Source: Zingiber officinale
Taxonomy: Eukaryota > Streptophyta > Magnoliopsida > Zingiberales > Zingiberaceae
NCBI RefSeq assembly: GCF_018446385.1
Contig: NC_056000.1
Span: 47,896,722 to 47,960,721, forward strand
Reading direction: 5' to 3'
Length of the DNA stretch: 64,000 nucleotides
A program made the translations under genes and the position numbers. The notes beneath the pieces are model-generated. The model made no database searches, had not been told where the DNA came from, and saw only the letters and a list, made by a program, of their open reading frames with translations. This document shows, piece by piece, positions 37,400 to 50,487 of this stretch (position 1 is the stretch's first letter; each line of letters begins with the position of its first letter).

Positions 37400-39598
37400 C
37401 ACGTTGTCCGGGATTACGTGGGGCCAGACCCTGCGATCCAGGAAACTTCGCGTGCCGTCCTCAGTCAAAGGCGGCTGGGATTACTTCACAAACCATGGGC
37501 AAAGTGATGGAGGCCAGGCGCCGCCCTCCATCACTGTAATTCAATGCAGTCTGAGGTAAGAAAATACAAAACTGGTTCTCAGCAATTTTTTTTTTTTTTT
37601 TTTGAATTATTTTGTACCTTTCTCTACTTACTATCTCATAACTTCTTCCGTTGTTTGGAAAAAGTTGTCCCCCACTCTGTCGTTCGTCAGATGCTCCGCA
37701 TGAGGCATGTCTAGATAGACATATTTAGAATCGTATATCGGGACTTATCTAACGATGGGACGTGGAAGATCAGGTCCATTGAACGTGGAGAAAAATCAGA
37801 AAATGGTGGATAAATAACTAAATACGGGCGGCGAAAAGTAGATGGCTCGACTAGACGGAATGTTGCCGTTCCGTTTCCTTTCCGAAACATTCCGTTACAT
37901 TTTGAAAAGTCATCGTTTCCTGTCCCGCCGGTGCATTGCATCCGGACACTGTCTTTGTCACGGGCTCGTTGATTCTCGCTGCGGGTCTCTTTCTTGGTCA
38001 GCAAGGAACTCCTCCCCAGCGGCCGAGCGATTCGGCGGGTCCGGAGGCAGCTGGTGTGTTTTGTCTTGCGTTGAAAAGATAGAGAAGTCGTGGGAATCAG
38101 GGTGCGATCAAAGCGGAGCGCCGCGGTGGCATAGAAAAAAAAACAAGCACGGGGGGTCGAGACGGTTCGCTTGACTCGTTCTTCGGTATGGCGCATGCCC
38201 AATTGTGGCTCTCCCAGAAGGCTAAGTTACTAGGTAATGTCACATCGGCTGAGGTGGAAGGGCAATCTGCGTGAGTCAGTGGTTATCTAGTTTTAGAATA
38301 TTATGCGGTCCAGGGATACTACTTTAAAAAAGTAATAAATGTTTAGAGATGGAAAAATAAATTAATATAATTATTTTTAAAAAAATTGTTGAATGAACTT
38401 TCAATAATTAAAGATATTGTTAGCTTGGTTTGATGTTTTTTATGTTTTTAAATTTGATTCAAATTTAATTAGCTTAGTTTATTTAGATGTTACTGTCCTA
38501 TCAATTTAAATTTATTTGATTGTCTAAAATTTAATATTTTAATTAATTATTGAATTGGATAATATAATTCGTTCATTTTGAAATTTTTATTTATTATATT
38601 ATATTAATAATTTTTTAATTTAAGATATCTAGATTTTCGAATCGATTAATTTTGAGATAATCGATTTGATTTCATAGAAATTTTTCATCGTTTATCAAGT
38701 TTATTGATGAATATGATTTATAAATTTTATTCATGAATAATTTATAATAAGTGGTAAAAATGATTTGCTCATCCCAATATCTCTCAACATTAGTTCCATA
38801 GAAAGATAAAGAGCGAGAGGAATTTTAAAGGATTAATAAATATTAATGAATATATGTATTTTAGTTTATTTATTTAATTAATATTTATATATATTACACC
38901 AACACAAATAAATTTTTATTAAACCGAACATTTTAGATTGCCCAGGAATGTTTGATTCGTTGACAACTTCAAACAGATGATTTGTTTTGGCATTATTAAA
39001 TGTTCAGTTTGGTTTACAATCTTTTTATTAGGATTTAGATTCAGCTCAACTTAATACGAAGGGAATGATTACCCTGATGAAGGTTTATGGTTTGTCATTC
39101 AAAGAGTTGACATTGAGTAGTAATATTTGCTAAAAACTCTGATGGGTTGATCTATAATTTGCTTCTATTTACAATGGCTTGAATCCCTGGAGCAGTGCTC
39201 CATAATTGGATCTAAACTCCAACCAGTCCCAAAAGATATAACGAAGACAGCCCACCAAGATATGCCACTGATAAATCCGATCAAGGCATCTCCTCTGGTG
39301 GTTTCTTTTTTCCCAAAATGATCTCGAGCACCTTGGCATGTGTTTCCGACATTAGTGTTTGAGCTTTATGCTCGGTAACCTCATCTGGACCTAAGAACAT
39401 GTGCTTTCGGCTATTGATAAGGGGATCCAAGGGACGAACTGTTCTCAGAGAGAAGTGGCAACGGAATCCGTAATTTGCAAGAGCTGGCTGCATTCTATGA
39501 AGATAACCATCATGCCAAAATCAAGGATCAGACAACGACGTAGTTGAGCAATAAGACGACGAAGGCGGATTCTGGGCAACATTTGGTGACACTACAAA
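37400..39598. other. Intergenic: NAC upstream region, AT-rich spacer and 3' flank of the membrane-protein gene
   Basis: A GC-richer block at 37830-38270 has open frames on both strands (163 and 110 codons) that match nothing I know, and I take it as promoter-proximal spacer. A run of about 18 T lies near 37587. From 38290 to about 39100 the sequence is very AT-rich. About 39275-39598 is likely 3' untranslated sequence of the next gene; the small frame at 39281-39493 lies after its stop codon. Confidence 0.5.
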
Positions 39599-42500
39599 TC
39601 ATTGCAATTGCAGTTTTCTCGAATCATTATCAACCTGCAAAGAAGTAATGGAGTCATAATCAAATACCATCAGGAAAATAGCAACAAAAAAAATATATAG
39701 TTTAAACATTTAAACAGATGATAGTGTTCCAATTAGAGATTGGTAGACTAAAGTAGAAAGTTGTTATTTACTTGATTTATTTGGTGGGTATTACATCTGT
39801 TCAATTTGTAGATCAAATTGATACTTTAAAAACCCATCATTTGCAATTTAACAGCTTCAGAGATCATGTGTAGCACTCTTAAAGGAAACCAAACTTGGAT
39901 CAGAACCCAATACATCATACTATTCATAGTAATAAGTGCATTATAGCTTCTTTTTTCCCTTGAAGAGAGAGAGAGATATAAAGAGGTCAAGAATCTGGTG
40001 CAAGCTAAGGAGTCTCTATATTGTCTTCTTTGAACATACATGGGGAACTCGCCTGAAGCTAAGAGATGTCTTAATTAGTTATAATGTTCAAGTTAACATC
40101 AGATGTGTTCAGAAGATCTGATGCTTAGACAGTCATCATTAGCATCTCTGAATAAGATTTGCAGAGATCAAAGAATTCCCAGCATTTATAAAGAATGTGT
40201 GCATTTTCAAAGGATATTGCGCTTCAAATGGGTTTACATTTCTTGCAGCATGATTAGCTGAAAAACAAACTGCTGCACTATTATTATTGTTTATTTGATG
40301 TAAACCATGACTTATGACTGCACAAGAAAGGATTTGACCATAAATATAATCATCAACATCTGGTAGTTTATATTATAAAGATTTATAGCAAGATAATACA
40401 TGTAATTGGAAAGTAAGGTGGCTCTTACCAACCAAGGAAAGATGCAAAATAAGTTTTTTTTAAAATGTTTAGGATATTGACATTTGCCCTATGGCGAGAA
40501 TACTATGTGTTCGTCGAGACACATTGTGCTTATATGATCAGATTATGGAATTGGAGCTCGTCGTGCTTGAGACAGAACATAAGTTGCAGAGACTCTAGGC
40601 CACTTTACACAAGCTAGCATGAGTCTACACTATCAGATGGAGTTTGATATCCATAGAAAAGGTGGGATGTGATGGTTATGAAGGGCTGGGTAAAAATTAT
40701 TAAGAAAAATGAGCATGATGTGCTTACAAAGTTCACTAAAGCATAGCAAAATTAGCTTGCAACTCTATGCCACAACAATGGATTCCTGAGGCAAGTCATG
40801 GTTTCAAGAGCTGGTCCTCTGTCCCTATAAACCATCAAAGACTACCGTTTTTTCCATCGATCGCCTCACTAAGCTTAGGACAAATTTCACTCCATAGGAA
40901 CACTTATTTAAGCAAAAATTGAAATTCCACCAACTTAAAAACCGTAATTCTCCATTGTACTTGGTATTAATAAAAAGATAGAATACTTGTATAGATTGGA
41001 TTAGGCAGATTAATTCATACTGATGTAAGGCCTTCTAATGTCTATAGATAGAATTCTCCCTAACTATTTTTGCAAGGGATTATTACTTCACCAATGTCCA
41101 AGTTTATCACTAGATACCAAGTTACCAATGGGTCATCTCCTGTCTGCTGAAGTTTCCCCGTGATTTTCCCAGGAGCATTATTCATACAGCAGAGATCTTT
41201 CTTGACCACCATCATGCTAGTCTCAAAGTGAATCAAATTCCTAAGACTGACATTCCTAAGAACATTGTTTTCAATTCCTCTAGGCATTTATTACCTATCA
41301 TATTATATCTGTTTCCTATTGAAAACAACACTATCCATCATTGCCAAGATGCCTCCATTAAAGTTATTACTAAGTAGAAAAGTCTACCTAAATTCTTGTG
41401 TTAACGCTGACGTTGTCAGATTTTCTAAATCATTTACTGCATGTTTATCTAAGTGTCTTAAATTGGATGCACATTCTAATTTCTACATATTTTACCTATA
41501 GTGCTTGAGTGGTGCATTGAAGCACCTTGGCATACATCTATCATTAACATCACATTCTTCATTCATTCATTCTTGGCTCATTCATATATATAAAAATAAT
41601 CATCACATTCAAGCATCAAGTTGTAAGCTTAACTTGAAAAGTTTTCACATTGGCTAAAATTTTCCTTGCATATAATTTACCATCTCAAATATTTGGGCAA
41701 GATCCTTTCACAATAGTATTATGGTTAATTGTGTGATGTCCCCATAGGTATAGTCGAGTTGGTACTTGGATGACAGAGTTGTTTCATTGGCCAAGGGTCG
41801 ATTCTAGCGGGGTTCATTTCCTTGCGGATGCCCACCTAGAAGGCCGCTGGGTACCAAGATTTACCTCCCTTCATCTCGCTATGAGGTCGGCGATAAGGGG
41901 CACTCGGGGTGAGCGAAATCACATTTTTTACTTCATGGTTAATTGTGTAACTATTTGTCCAACAAGCTTAACATATTTGGAAATGGCCCAATCAATACTT
42001 GTATGTCTTGGAAATTAAAGTCAAATTATGTCCAGTGCATATTTTGTATCATGGCATTTCATCAAGGCAGGCTGTTTAGTGTTGATAAAGGCCTATTGTG
42101 AGATAAAGAAGAGCAGAAGTGGAATAGAATGAATCAACCAGGCTGTTTAGTGTTGATTTAGTTACACATGACAGCTTTCAAGTTGAAAAGGTGCAGATCA
42201 TACCTCAGGCATGTGTTGCGTTTCTTGAATATCTTCAAAAAGGGAGGAGAAATAGGCTGGATCATAAATGGAACCTCCCAAAATCTCATCAGCAGTGGAG
42301 GCCTGCCTAGCTACTTCATTTGTTGGACGATTCACAAAGCTATCTCTAACATTATAATCTGCACGGTATACGTTGCTATCCACTGTCGAAACCCCCAATC
42401 TGTACATTTGAACCCATAAAAATGAGGACAAAAACCTCACTGAAAAGCCAAAGATTTCCATCAACAATGCAAGTCTGATTGAGAAGACAAATAGTGGCCC

Positions 42501-43648
42501 AAATTTCTGATCAGGATCGAAATTCCTATAAAATACAACATTACATGAAAGAAATAGTGAACCTCCATAACATGATAAAACATGTGAGGTAATAAAGACT
42601 TCAGGTAAATCAATTGACAATCTAATATTTCAGTCCCCACTAATACAATTGGAAGTTAATAATAACTCCACATGTAATCATGAGCAACCAAGAATACTAA
42701 TGTACTGTTTAAAACAAATCCATGCACAAGCAATAAGTACAGTCGGAGATACTTGCTGATCAAGAAATTATAATACAATATAAACAATTCAAGAAATGAA
42801 CATGGCATGTGGGAATAAGTTTCCTTTCTTGACAATTTGGGTCCTTTGTCCAATGGAAGCACTCGAGAAACAATTTGACTGCACATCAAAGTAGTTACCT
42901 ACCTTTTATTGACCTTACTTGATCCTCTCCCTGTATTTTGCTTACTCTCAAGGTTCAATAGTAAAGATGGTTTTACCCCTAATGAACTCAACTAGTATTT
43001 TTCATGTTACAATTCAACATTTCACTTTAAAAATTAGTCTCTAAAAACGACTAAAGATACACTAGGCTTGACTTGGTCATGCAACACATAGTCCAATACA
43101 TCTTCTTGCAATCAACAAATAATGCAATCTTCATCAAATCACACAATCAACACATCTAAGGTCAAGCATGCATGTTGAATAGCTTCATTAGGCTCTCACC
43201 AGGTAGTGTGCGAGAAAAATACGAACCAAGCAATGTCAAGCACGATAGAGAAGAAGAGAAGCACTGCATAAGTCCTTCCCAGGCTCTGGCTACTGCTCTC
43301 AATTGCAACGAGCGCAAAGAGCGCCACCGCCAGATTGATCAGCAAAACTCCATTGAATAACGCGCCAAGCGATCCCAACATAGCACAGCCGATCTAGTAT
43401 AACAAAATGTGCATAAAAATGTCTTACATCATCCCTTCCAACCCCATTCCGAAAACACTCCCTCGCACATCGACTCTAAGAATGCTACAGAAACACTAAG
43501 CCAGTCCTAACTAAAGAAGGGAGCGATAAAGAACAGGTAGACGGCTTACCTGGATGTAGATGAGAGCGACGGCGACGGATTGCAGGCGATCGTAGTCCCG
43601 CAGCCAGGATCGAACTCTTGATTCGAGGTACGAAGAAGACCAGCGCAT
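39599..43648 (-). CDS. Plant multi-pass membrane protein of unknown function
   Basis: Four coding exons on the minus strand: 43648-43550, 43393-43200, 42525-42204 and 39634-39599; 651 bases, 216 residues, phases agree. The N-terminus is basic (MRWSSSYLESRVRSWLRDYD). Hydrophobic segments follow at about residues 24-43, 44-63, 75-95 and 107-138 (for example GVLLINLAVALFALVAI, RTYAVLLFFSIVLDIAWFVF, and LFVFSIRLALLMEIFGFSV). The C-terminal 80 residues are soluble and polar. I recall similar uncharacterised proteins across land plants but no assigned function, so none is given. The last exon adds only 11 residues (VDNDSRKLQLQ) after a 2.6-kb intron; it is the least certain part. That intron contains a SINE. 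Upstream GGCCCA motifs suggest a housekeeping promoter. Confidence 0.75.
41721..41948 (+). mobile_element. tRNA-derived SINE with 14-base target duplication
   Basis: The repeat atggttaattgtgt at 41721-41734 and 41935-41948 encloses 200 bases. An A box (tagtcgagttgg) and a B box (gggtcgattct) lie near the left end in the correct order and spacing for RNA polymerase III. The tail is T-rich. It sits in the last intron of the membrane-protein gene, antisense to it. The 3' half shares short blocks with the SINE at 2.95 kb but the tRNA-like heads differ. Confidence 0.85.
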
Positions 43649-44328
43649 GGTTTAAACAAATCTCGCGGATCGCGAGGGTTGAAAGATTGAATCGAACAGC
43701 GAAAGAGAAGATGGCGGAGGAAGAGTAGAAATGAAGGATTTACCCGAGAAAGTCGAGCGAGTCGGCTCTCCTCGCTTTTTGAATTCCTTCAGGCTCGTCG
43801 GCGGTGGCCGAATTACATGCTCGATGGATCGGAGTCATCGGACCATTAGGTATCTACTTACGGGGACCAGGGATCATAATTCCGGGAAATTGCAATTTAG
43901 CCCTCGCAATTTGCCATTTAAATTCAATCCGACCCGAGTACTACAACGCATATTTTTATTTTTTTATTATAATTTCCTTTTTTAAAATATAAATTTGGTA
44001 TTTTAAATATTAACATCTGACACCTTTTACTTCCATCCGTCACGGTTAAAACAGAATACTATCCGACCCAAACTTAAATGGGCCAGCCTTCTAGGCCCAA
44101 TTAGAACTGTATTTACTTTATGTTATAGTTGCTTTAAGGGAAATTTGGTATGTACCCAAATCACACCGTGCATTTTAAATTATTAAATTACACAACAGTT
44201 TCCCTACAACAAAACATAGGCCCAAGCCTTCTCCGATACAATTTGAGATCGTGTTTTTTGGAAGTTTTAAACCGGTTTTTGCATCGACATAATCTAATCC
44301 GTTATGGTAGATAATTAACGGGGTATTA
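43649..44328. promoter_or_regulatory. Promoter region of the membrane-protein gene, with Site II motifs
   Basis: Spacer between the CRF 3' end and the start of the membrane-protein gene, both on the minus strand. TGGGCC (44079-44084) and GGCCCA (44094-44099) are 10 bases apart, resembling Site II (TCP-binding) elements of constitutively expressed plant genes. They lie about 430 bases upstream of the ATG. No TATA box was convincing. Confidence 0.4.
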
Positions 44329-45012
44329 TTAAAGTACGGTAGGGGGCGGTTCGATGGGGAATAGATCGCCGATCTCCCCGAAGCAATCGTCTCCCTGAGA
44401 CGTCGACGATCCCAACGCCAAATCCCACGACGCCGAAGATCCCACGGGGAAACTCGGATCCGGCATCCCGAAATCCCAGATTTCGGTGTACGGTGGCACG
44501 CCTCCAAACGATGGGCAGGAGGAGATAACCCGGAGGACGGAGGTTGGAGATGAGAGCGCGTGCGACTCGGAGCCGGCGGACAGGTGCGTGGGGTTGATTT
44601 CCCGAGATGTGGCGGTAGGGGCGGCGGAGCGCCGGGAGGAGGATGGGGAAGAGGACGACGAAGAGAAGTTGGTGGCGGCGCCGGGACCGCGTAGCTGGAT
44701 AGCGGCGTCGTCGTAGACCAGGGCGGCTTCCTCGGCGGTGTCGAAGGTACCTAGCCACACGCGCACGCCCCTTGACGCGTCGCGGATCTCCGCTGCATAC
44801 TTCCCCCACGGCCGCCGCCGCACGCCCCTGAACTTAGTGCTCCCTGCCGGCGACGCCGCCTTCTCCCGTGGCTTGACGGCGGGCTTTGTCCGGTTCAGCA
44901 GTCGACACACCCCGCTGCGCCCAGGAAGGAAGCAGCGCTCTTCATCGTCTGAGGAGCAGTCGGTGACATCTGGGTCGTTCCAAAAGATGCGCAAGGAGCG
45001 AGCTTTCGCCAT
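44329..45012 (-). CDS. Cytokinin response factor (ERF group VI transcription factor)
   Basis: Intronless frame of 227 residues starting [19 protein letters not shown]. Residues about 6-24 form the CRF domain ([20 protein letters not shown]), diagnostic for ERF group VI. One AP2/ERF domain spans about 60-116 ([42 protein letters not shown]), with the ERF-type Ala and Asp in the second strand. A Ser run follows, and SPTSVL at 155-160 is the MAP-kinase-type motif typical of CRFs. The C-terminus is acidic and hydrophobic. Role from family knowledge: CRFs move to or act in the nucleus in cytokinin signalling, controlling cotyledon, leaf and senescence programmes via GCC-box-like sites. The gene is GC-rich and single-exon, as is normal. 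CACGTG-type G-boxes occur 700-770 bases upstream (near 45752 and 45780). Confidence 0.93.
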   Translation of the reverse strand: MAKARSLRIFWNDPDVTDCSSDDEERCFLPGRSGVCRLLNRTKPAVKPREKAASPAGSTKFRGVRRRPWGKYAAEIRDASRGVRVWLGTFDTAEEAALVYDDAAIQLRGPGAATNFSSSSSSPSSSRRSAAPTATSREINPTHLSAGSESHALSSPTSVLRVISSCPSFGGVPPYTEIWDFGMPDPSFPVGSSASWDLALGSSTSQGDDCFGEIGDLFPIEPPPTVL

Positions 45013-46315
45013 GGCCTGTCAACCTCAGGGGCTATCTAATCCTTTGCTCCCGTAAAGGAGGAACCTTGACGAGATTGGACAGCCCACGAAACAGGAGCAC
45101 CAACCCGGCAGCGAGACCAAGTCCTTTCCAGACCAGAGCGACAGAGATAGGCGAGAACACAGACACTAGCACCGTAGCACGAGCTAGAGAGAGATAGAAG
45201 ATGCTACGGATGCGCACTGAGCACCGCTAATGGCGTAGGGAGGTGCGGTGAGAGCAGAGCCGTAGCGCAACATCCTTGTGCTCTGCTACTAATGGCTGTC
45301 CATTTCCATACGAGGCCCAAAAATTTATGTCCACAAAAGCAGAGAGCAAGACGAGGGAACAAATTGCACGAAGCCACCTCTTCCCCTTTCGTGTCGTGCG
45401 ACAGCGGCCGGAAGAGCCTGTTCCATGTTCGGCTCCGAGATCTACAGGAGATAAGCACAGTGTGTTCCGACGTGTCCGGCCAACACTGGAAGCTCCGTTG
45501 TATGCTGTTTGGAACAGGAAAGCCTGATCTTCCTCGCCGGACGCGTGGCGGGCAAGAAGCCCGGCGGCAGGGGTTAATTCGATCCTACCTGTACAGGTAC
45601 TGTCCCAATCTCTCACAATGAGATGATGGAGCCCACACTTAAGTAGTGGATCCCACCATCTCATTGTGAGAGGTTGGGACAGTACCTGTATAGATAGGGT
45701 GAAATTTACCGGCGGCAGGGCGACACTTCGTCCGGTTCTCGGGGTTCGCGGATCCACGTGGCCGTGGCAGCGTGGATTCACGTGACGGTGGGGTCGACGG
45801 CAGGAAGAAGCTGCTGCGCCACCGCGCCGCGGTTGGGGCGCCGAAATAAAGAATGCGGTCAAATCCTTGGGCACGGTGATGGGCAGCTCTGCCCTGTAAA
45901 AGCCCTCACTGACCGCGGGTAGTTTTAACTGGTAGACAAATTTAAAAAGTTAAGGGTGCTTTTGATTTGTACTGTTTTTATTTTTATTTTTTGAAAAATA
46001 TGTATTTTTTAAAAACAGAAAATAATTTTTTATCATTCTTTATTTTTTCTAGAAACTGATAATCAATTTTTTAAAAAATACACACGGAAAATATAAACCA
46101 AACATTATTTTTCAGAAAACGTACATTTTTCAGAAAATAAAAATAGAAAACGTGCATACCAAACCTCCCCTAAGATTCCGATCGGCATTCACTGTGCAAA
46201 TCCTCTCAAGTAACTGCGATGAGTCAGTGACATCTATGAGCTCCTGAACGAGAGGCATTTCTTTCTGATTTTCAATGATCATTCATCTACAAGAACTGTA
46301 ATCGATCATATTTTG
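45013..46315. other. Intergenic: CRF upstream region and receptor-kinase 3' flank
   Basis: The GC-rich part (45200-45880) contains long open frames on both strands, but they run straight through a fold-back MITE and have no family resemblance, so I do not call a gene. G-box-like words (cacgtgg, cacgtg) suggest promoter sequence for the CRF gene. The part from 45920 to 46190 is an A/T-rich run of gaaaata- and tttttaaa-like words. Confidence 0.5.
45561..45720. mobile_element. Fold-back MITE with 12-base direct repeat
   Basis: The direct repeat ccggcggcaggg (45561-45572 and 45709-45720) brackets 136 bases that fold back on themselves. The arms are nearly identical over about 45 bases: acaggtactgtcccaa at 45593 and ttgggacagtacctgta at 45673, then ctctcacaatgagatg and catctcattgtgagag. 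The loop is about 25 bases. Inserted in GC-rich DNA upstream of the CRF gene. A duplication of 9 or more bases fits a Mutator-like origin; the exact family is unknown. Confidence 0.8.
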
Positions 46316-49076
46316 CTATCTAGGCGACATAGTAGAGTGGCTACAAGTAGCCTTCGATGATCTATAGCTCGCCATGGCCGAGGAAGACGAAGGCAAATCG
46401 AAGAAGTATCTCCCCTTCATCGTTCTGTAAACACTGTGCAGACCTTCCTCTTGAAACTCCTGCACTGCCTGAGGCATCGGCGGCTCGTTGATGGACACTG
46501 AGCCTTCCAACATCCGCACCACCTCCCCCATGGAAGGCCTCACCACTGCCTCTTCTTGGATGCACCAAAACGCCACATGGAGAGCCCTCACCGCCTCCTC
46601 TTCCTCCACGTTCCTCTTCAGCCTCCTGTCGACGGCATTGCTCGCCGTTCCATTCACCATCTCCTGTAAAATTCAGCTCGATCCATGTTTCACTTCGAAC
46701 AGAGTCTGAAGCGAGCTTTTAGTGATCGCACCTTGAAAGCCCATGCAGGGTAGAAGAACTCCTTCTCGTCCAAGGAAGAATCGAGGTTCCTTCGTCCTCC
46801 GACAATCTCCAGCAGCAGCATCCCGTAGCTGTAGACGTCGACCTTGACGGTGACCGGGCGGTTGCTGACCCACTCCGGCGCCAAGTAACCCCTCGTGCCC
46901 CTCACCATGGTCACCACCTGCGAGTGCTGCCTGCTCATCAGCTTCGCCAGGCCAAAGTCCGAGACTTTGGGGCAGAAGTCCTCGTCCAGCAGAATGTTCT
47001 CCGGCTTGATGTCGCAGTGAATGATCCGGTTCCTGCACTGCTCGTGGAAGTAGGCGATCCCTTGAGCGATCGCCGTCGCTATGTTAAAGCGAGTTCGCCA
47101 GTCCAAAACCCTGTCTTCCCCTGAACGAAAGATCCACTTGTCCAGTGATCCTCTACTCATGTATTCATACACTAACAGCCTAATCAATGTGAACAAAAAG
47201 CATGAATGAACAAACAACACTTCTAGTTTTAGTTCTTAAGAGGAGTGATCAGTGCGGTGAAGGATCGGTCACCTGTGCGATTGCTCTGAGCAGAATCCAC
47301 AGAGGCTGACCAAGTTCATGTGGTGCATGGAGCCGATGGTGGTGACCTCTGCTATGAACTCCCTTTCTCCTTGAGGCAGCAGCCTGTCTAGTTTCTTGAC
47401 TGCCACCATCGTCCCGTCTCTCAGCGTTCCCTTGTACACGCTGCCAAATCCTCCTGGTCTCGCATCGAACAAGCACGATCGATTGAGAGAAGAATTGTGT
47501 TTTTGGCTTGATCGGGATTGATGATTAAGAAGGTAAGATACCTGTTCCGATCAATTGGGAGAAGTTTGAGGTAGCAATCTGCAGTTCATGGTAGCTAAAG
47601 CACGCCGGAGCTCCCGGCAGCGACACGCATCGCCGCATCGCCTTCTGCTTCCTCTTCCTTCGCGCGCAGTAGAAAAGCAGCGCGCTCAGGAGCGCAACTA
47701 GAGCGCCGAAGCAGATCAGCAACGGCAGCAGCACGCTGGCGCTCGGTGAGCCTGAACTCGATTCGCCCGTCGCCGACTCGTTTCCGGCGAGGACCTTCAC
47801 GTACAGTGTCGAGCTCGGGTCCTGCATCCCGCCGAAGTCCACCCAGCGCAGCGTCCAGCACCACGACTTCGCGTTCTCCGGCGAGGGCCCGTACACCGCC
47901 GCCACGCACTCGCAGTTGTCGGAGCAATGCCGGGAGCACTCCGTGCCGTTGACGTCGCCGCTGTAATTCGAGATCGTGGACTTGCCGGGGAAGTAGTAAT
48001 TGGTTTGCGGCATGGTTTGCATCTTGATTTGCCCGCCGTTTCTTCCGCTGCAGTTCACCGGCTTCAGCGGCGTGCAGCTGAAGGTGTTGTTGCTGGAGTC
48101 AAGGTTGCAGATGCCACTGCCACAAATTCCGGCGGCGGTGCATGGGTTCGACACGGCGGTCCACTCCACCGCCCAGTTCTTGTTCGCTTCCAAGCGGTAG
48201 AGCCGCAGATTCCCGTCGTTTCCCAGCGTGATCCTGCGCAGAAACGTGGACTGCGTGTCGTTCTTGTGGATATACATCGTGCCAGCGGAGGAAGCGCCGT
48301 AGCTAACGCCGAAGTTCCCGGAGGAGTCCAAGACGGCGACAACCTCGCCGGTGGCGTTTGATATCTGTGGGCTAGACCAGTAGGAATAGTTGGAGTTGGA
48401 CGTCGGCGAGACGTAGGCAAGGGCAAGGCTGAGGGAGGTTCTCTGCTGAAGCATTTGGAGGGCATAGTGCCCGGAGGAGGACGTGGCGGAGGTGAGCGCG
48501 AGGTCCACCGTCAGTTTTTGCCCTGGGAGGAGAGTATCAGAGGGGTAGGAGAAGCTATGCCACACGGCGGCGGCCGTCCGGCCCGTGACGTTGCCGCCGG
48601 CGCATAGTAGGAAGTCGCCGGAGTCCGACATTACGCCGAAGCTGGGATTCAACTGGGAAGTGTTGGAAGTCCACAGAACGGCGTTACCGTCTCTGAGCAC
48701 GAGTTCGCCGGAGTTTTCCAGTCGCACCACCGCGTCTCTTCGCGCCGGAAAACCTCTGCATCAATCGGAACGACAAGAAAGATGAAAAACTAAGAATCGG
48801 TGGCACAAGATCGAAACAAGAAATCCACCTATTCGGCGACCAAACAATGGTCGGATGATCCGGAAGGCCATAATACCAAATCGCCAACAGAAATTGATCG
48901 CGAACGCTTGCTGAATCCTGCGCGAACCCAAACGCGAAGATCTCATTCTCAGAAACCCACGATTCATTGCCGCCGGCGGAAAGCTCGGAGCCAACCGGTA
49001 TGCGATATTCCAAACAGCAAACTCCAGAAAGAAACAAGAAGAAGAGCAATGCAAGGGAAGAGAACAGAGACGCCAT
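46316..49076 (-). CDS. G-type lectin S-receptor-like serine/threonine kinase
   Basis: Five exons on the minus strand: 49076-48829, 48755-47542, 47453-47273, 47179-46732 and 46663-46316; 2439 bases, 812 residues, phases consistent. Order: signal peptide ([20 protein letters not shown]), bulb-type lectin domain (about 25-180, with [15 protein letters not shown] and [13 protein letters not shown]), an EGF-like cysteine stretch ([14 protein letters not shown]), a PAN-like segment ([17 protein letters not shown]), a transmembrane helix at about 424-447 followed by RRKRKQK, and a kinase with [33 protein letters not shown] and APEW. The catalytic arginine position is Cys (HCD), so this is a non-RD kinase, as is common in this subfamily. 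The end SHSTMSPR resembles Arabidopsis At5g24080. Likely plasma-membrane receptor; ligand unknown. An in-frame ATG 29 codons upstream was rejected because it would bury the signal peptide. Confidence 0.93.
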
Positions 49077-49163
49077 TGACCATGCAGCGAGAGCACAGAG
49101 TGATCCCGCTTTAAATTGGTTTGGGATTGCGATCTCCATTAGGTCACCAACCAAGTTCTTCAT

Positions 49164-50487
49164 TTTTCAATTGTGTTGAAATGGATGAACTGGTCGGCTG
49201 AGTGATCGCGAACGATGATCCATGTGTCGGAAACTGGGTAGGACAGGTAGAGATCTATTTAAGATTGGAGATAATTAAGTGATTAAATCGATAAGGTTGG
49301 AAATAAAGCCGATGATTGATCAGGTTACGAAGAACAATGCGTGGTGTGGCGAGTAATTAAGGGGCGAAGACTTTAAAACAGAGCAATAATTGAGGCTAAT
49401 CACAAGCTTTTGAGCTGACTCAAAAATATTTCATTCCTATTTTAAATTATCAAATTCAAATGGAACTAGGGCACTTAGTTAAATTTATGTGTATTTAAAT
49501 TTATTTGATAAGATATTATGTAGATGTTATAGAACTTTCAATTAAATTTTATTTAATTATTTATTAATTATTAAACTTGATAATTTAAATTTATTTTTTT
49601 AAAAAAATATTTATTTATTTAATATATTAATAAAAATTTTATTAATAAACATGATTTCAAATATTATTAATAATAATTATTTTTTATTAACATTAACGAA
49701 TTAAATATATATGTATTCAAATTAATATTTATTTTATTCATACAACTTAAAAGCCAGAACTGAATTTTATTTTTTTACACAATTTTAATTTACAAACGTT
49801 CAAATTAAGCCTTCATTCTTAGAATAGAATGAACAAGTTTGATTTCTAAAAAAACATCTATGCATTCGTTGATTTCTTTATTCTTTGATTTTCAACAAAG
49901 TAGTACACTTTTTGAAAAATTAAAGAATTCAATATTTAAATATCATGTTCAATGTACATGCTTTATATTCATATATTATTATGTTTTTTTGGTTAAATAG
50001 CACATTTATCTTTAATAGTCCAAACATATTTTCTTGGCCAGATGAGCATTGTTTAGTAGAAATTTTAGCTTTATATTTTCCGTATTATCTTATGCTTAGA
50101 ATAAAGAAAAAAAATTGCATTAAATGATTATTCTGAAAAAATTTATCAGTTTGACATTTTATCATTATAGTCAATACCACTGTAAGCACTAATTTTGTTT
50201 CTTAATACACAACTAATCTATAAAATAAAATTATAATTAAGATTTAGAAACTAAATAAGACGAATTATTAATAAAACGAAGTTTTTAGATATGAAAACTT
50301 TAATTTATAAAGTTTAATTGGTTTAATAAATTTAAAAAATTTCATTTTAAGAAGACTTAGTTTATGAAATCATAATTCAATTTACTAAATCGTTTTTTTT
50401 TTTTTTGCAATAAATTTCATGAAGATTCTAGTTATCATTGCAGTCTCATAAATCGTCTTAAATATACGAAAAACATTTCCGTCTTCC
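49164..50487. other. AT-rich intergenic region
   Basis: Mostly AT-rich spacer; nothing coding was recognised. The first 100-200 bases are the receptor-kinase promoter. A T run lies near 50393-50406. Confidence 0.5.

Noticed and set aside
37711-38202. 163-codon minus-strand open frame
   Set aside because: No recognisable domain, overlapping frame on the other strand, and it lies in the NAC upstream region; judged to be chance.
39281-39493. 70-codon minus-strand frame
   Set aside because: It lies downstream of the stop codon of the membrane-protein gene and looks like 3' untranslated sequence.
45227-45874. 215-codon minus-strand open frame upstream of the CRF gene
   Set aside because: It runs through a fold-back MITE and its target repeats, has no family resemblance and is explained by GC-rich composition.
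47595-48465. Long alternative frames on both strands over the lectin-kinase exon
   Set aside because: Shadows of a GC-rich exon; only the frame with lectin, EGF-like, PAN-like and transmembrane segments matches a family.
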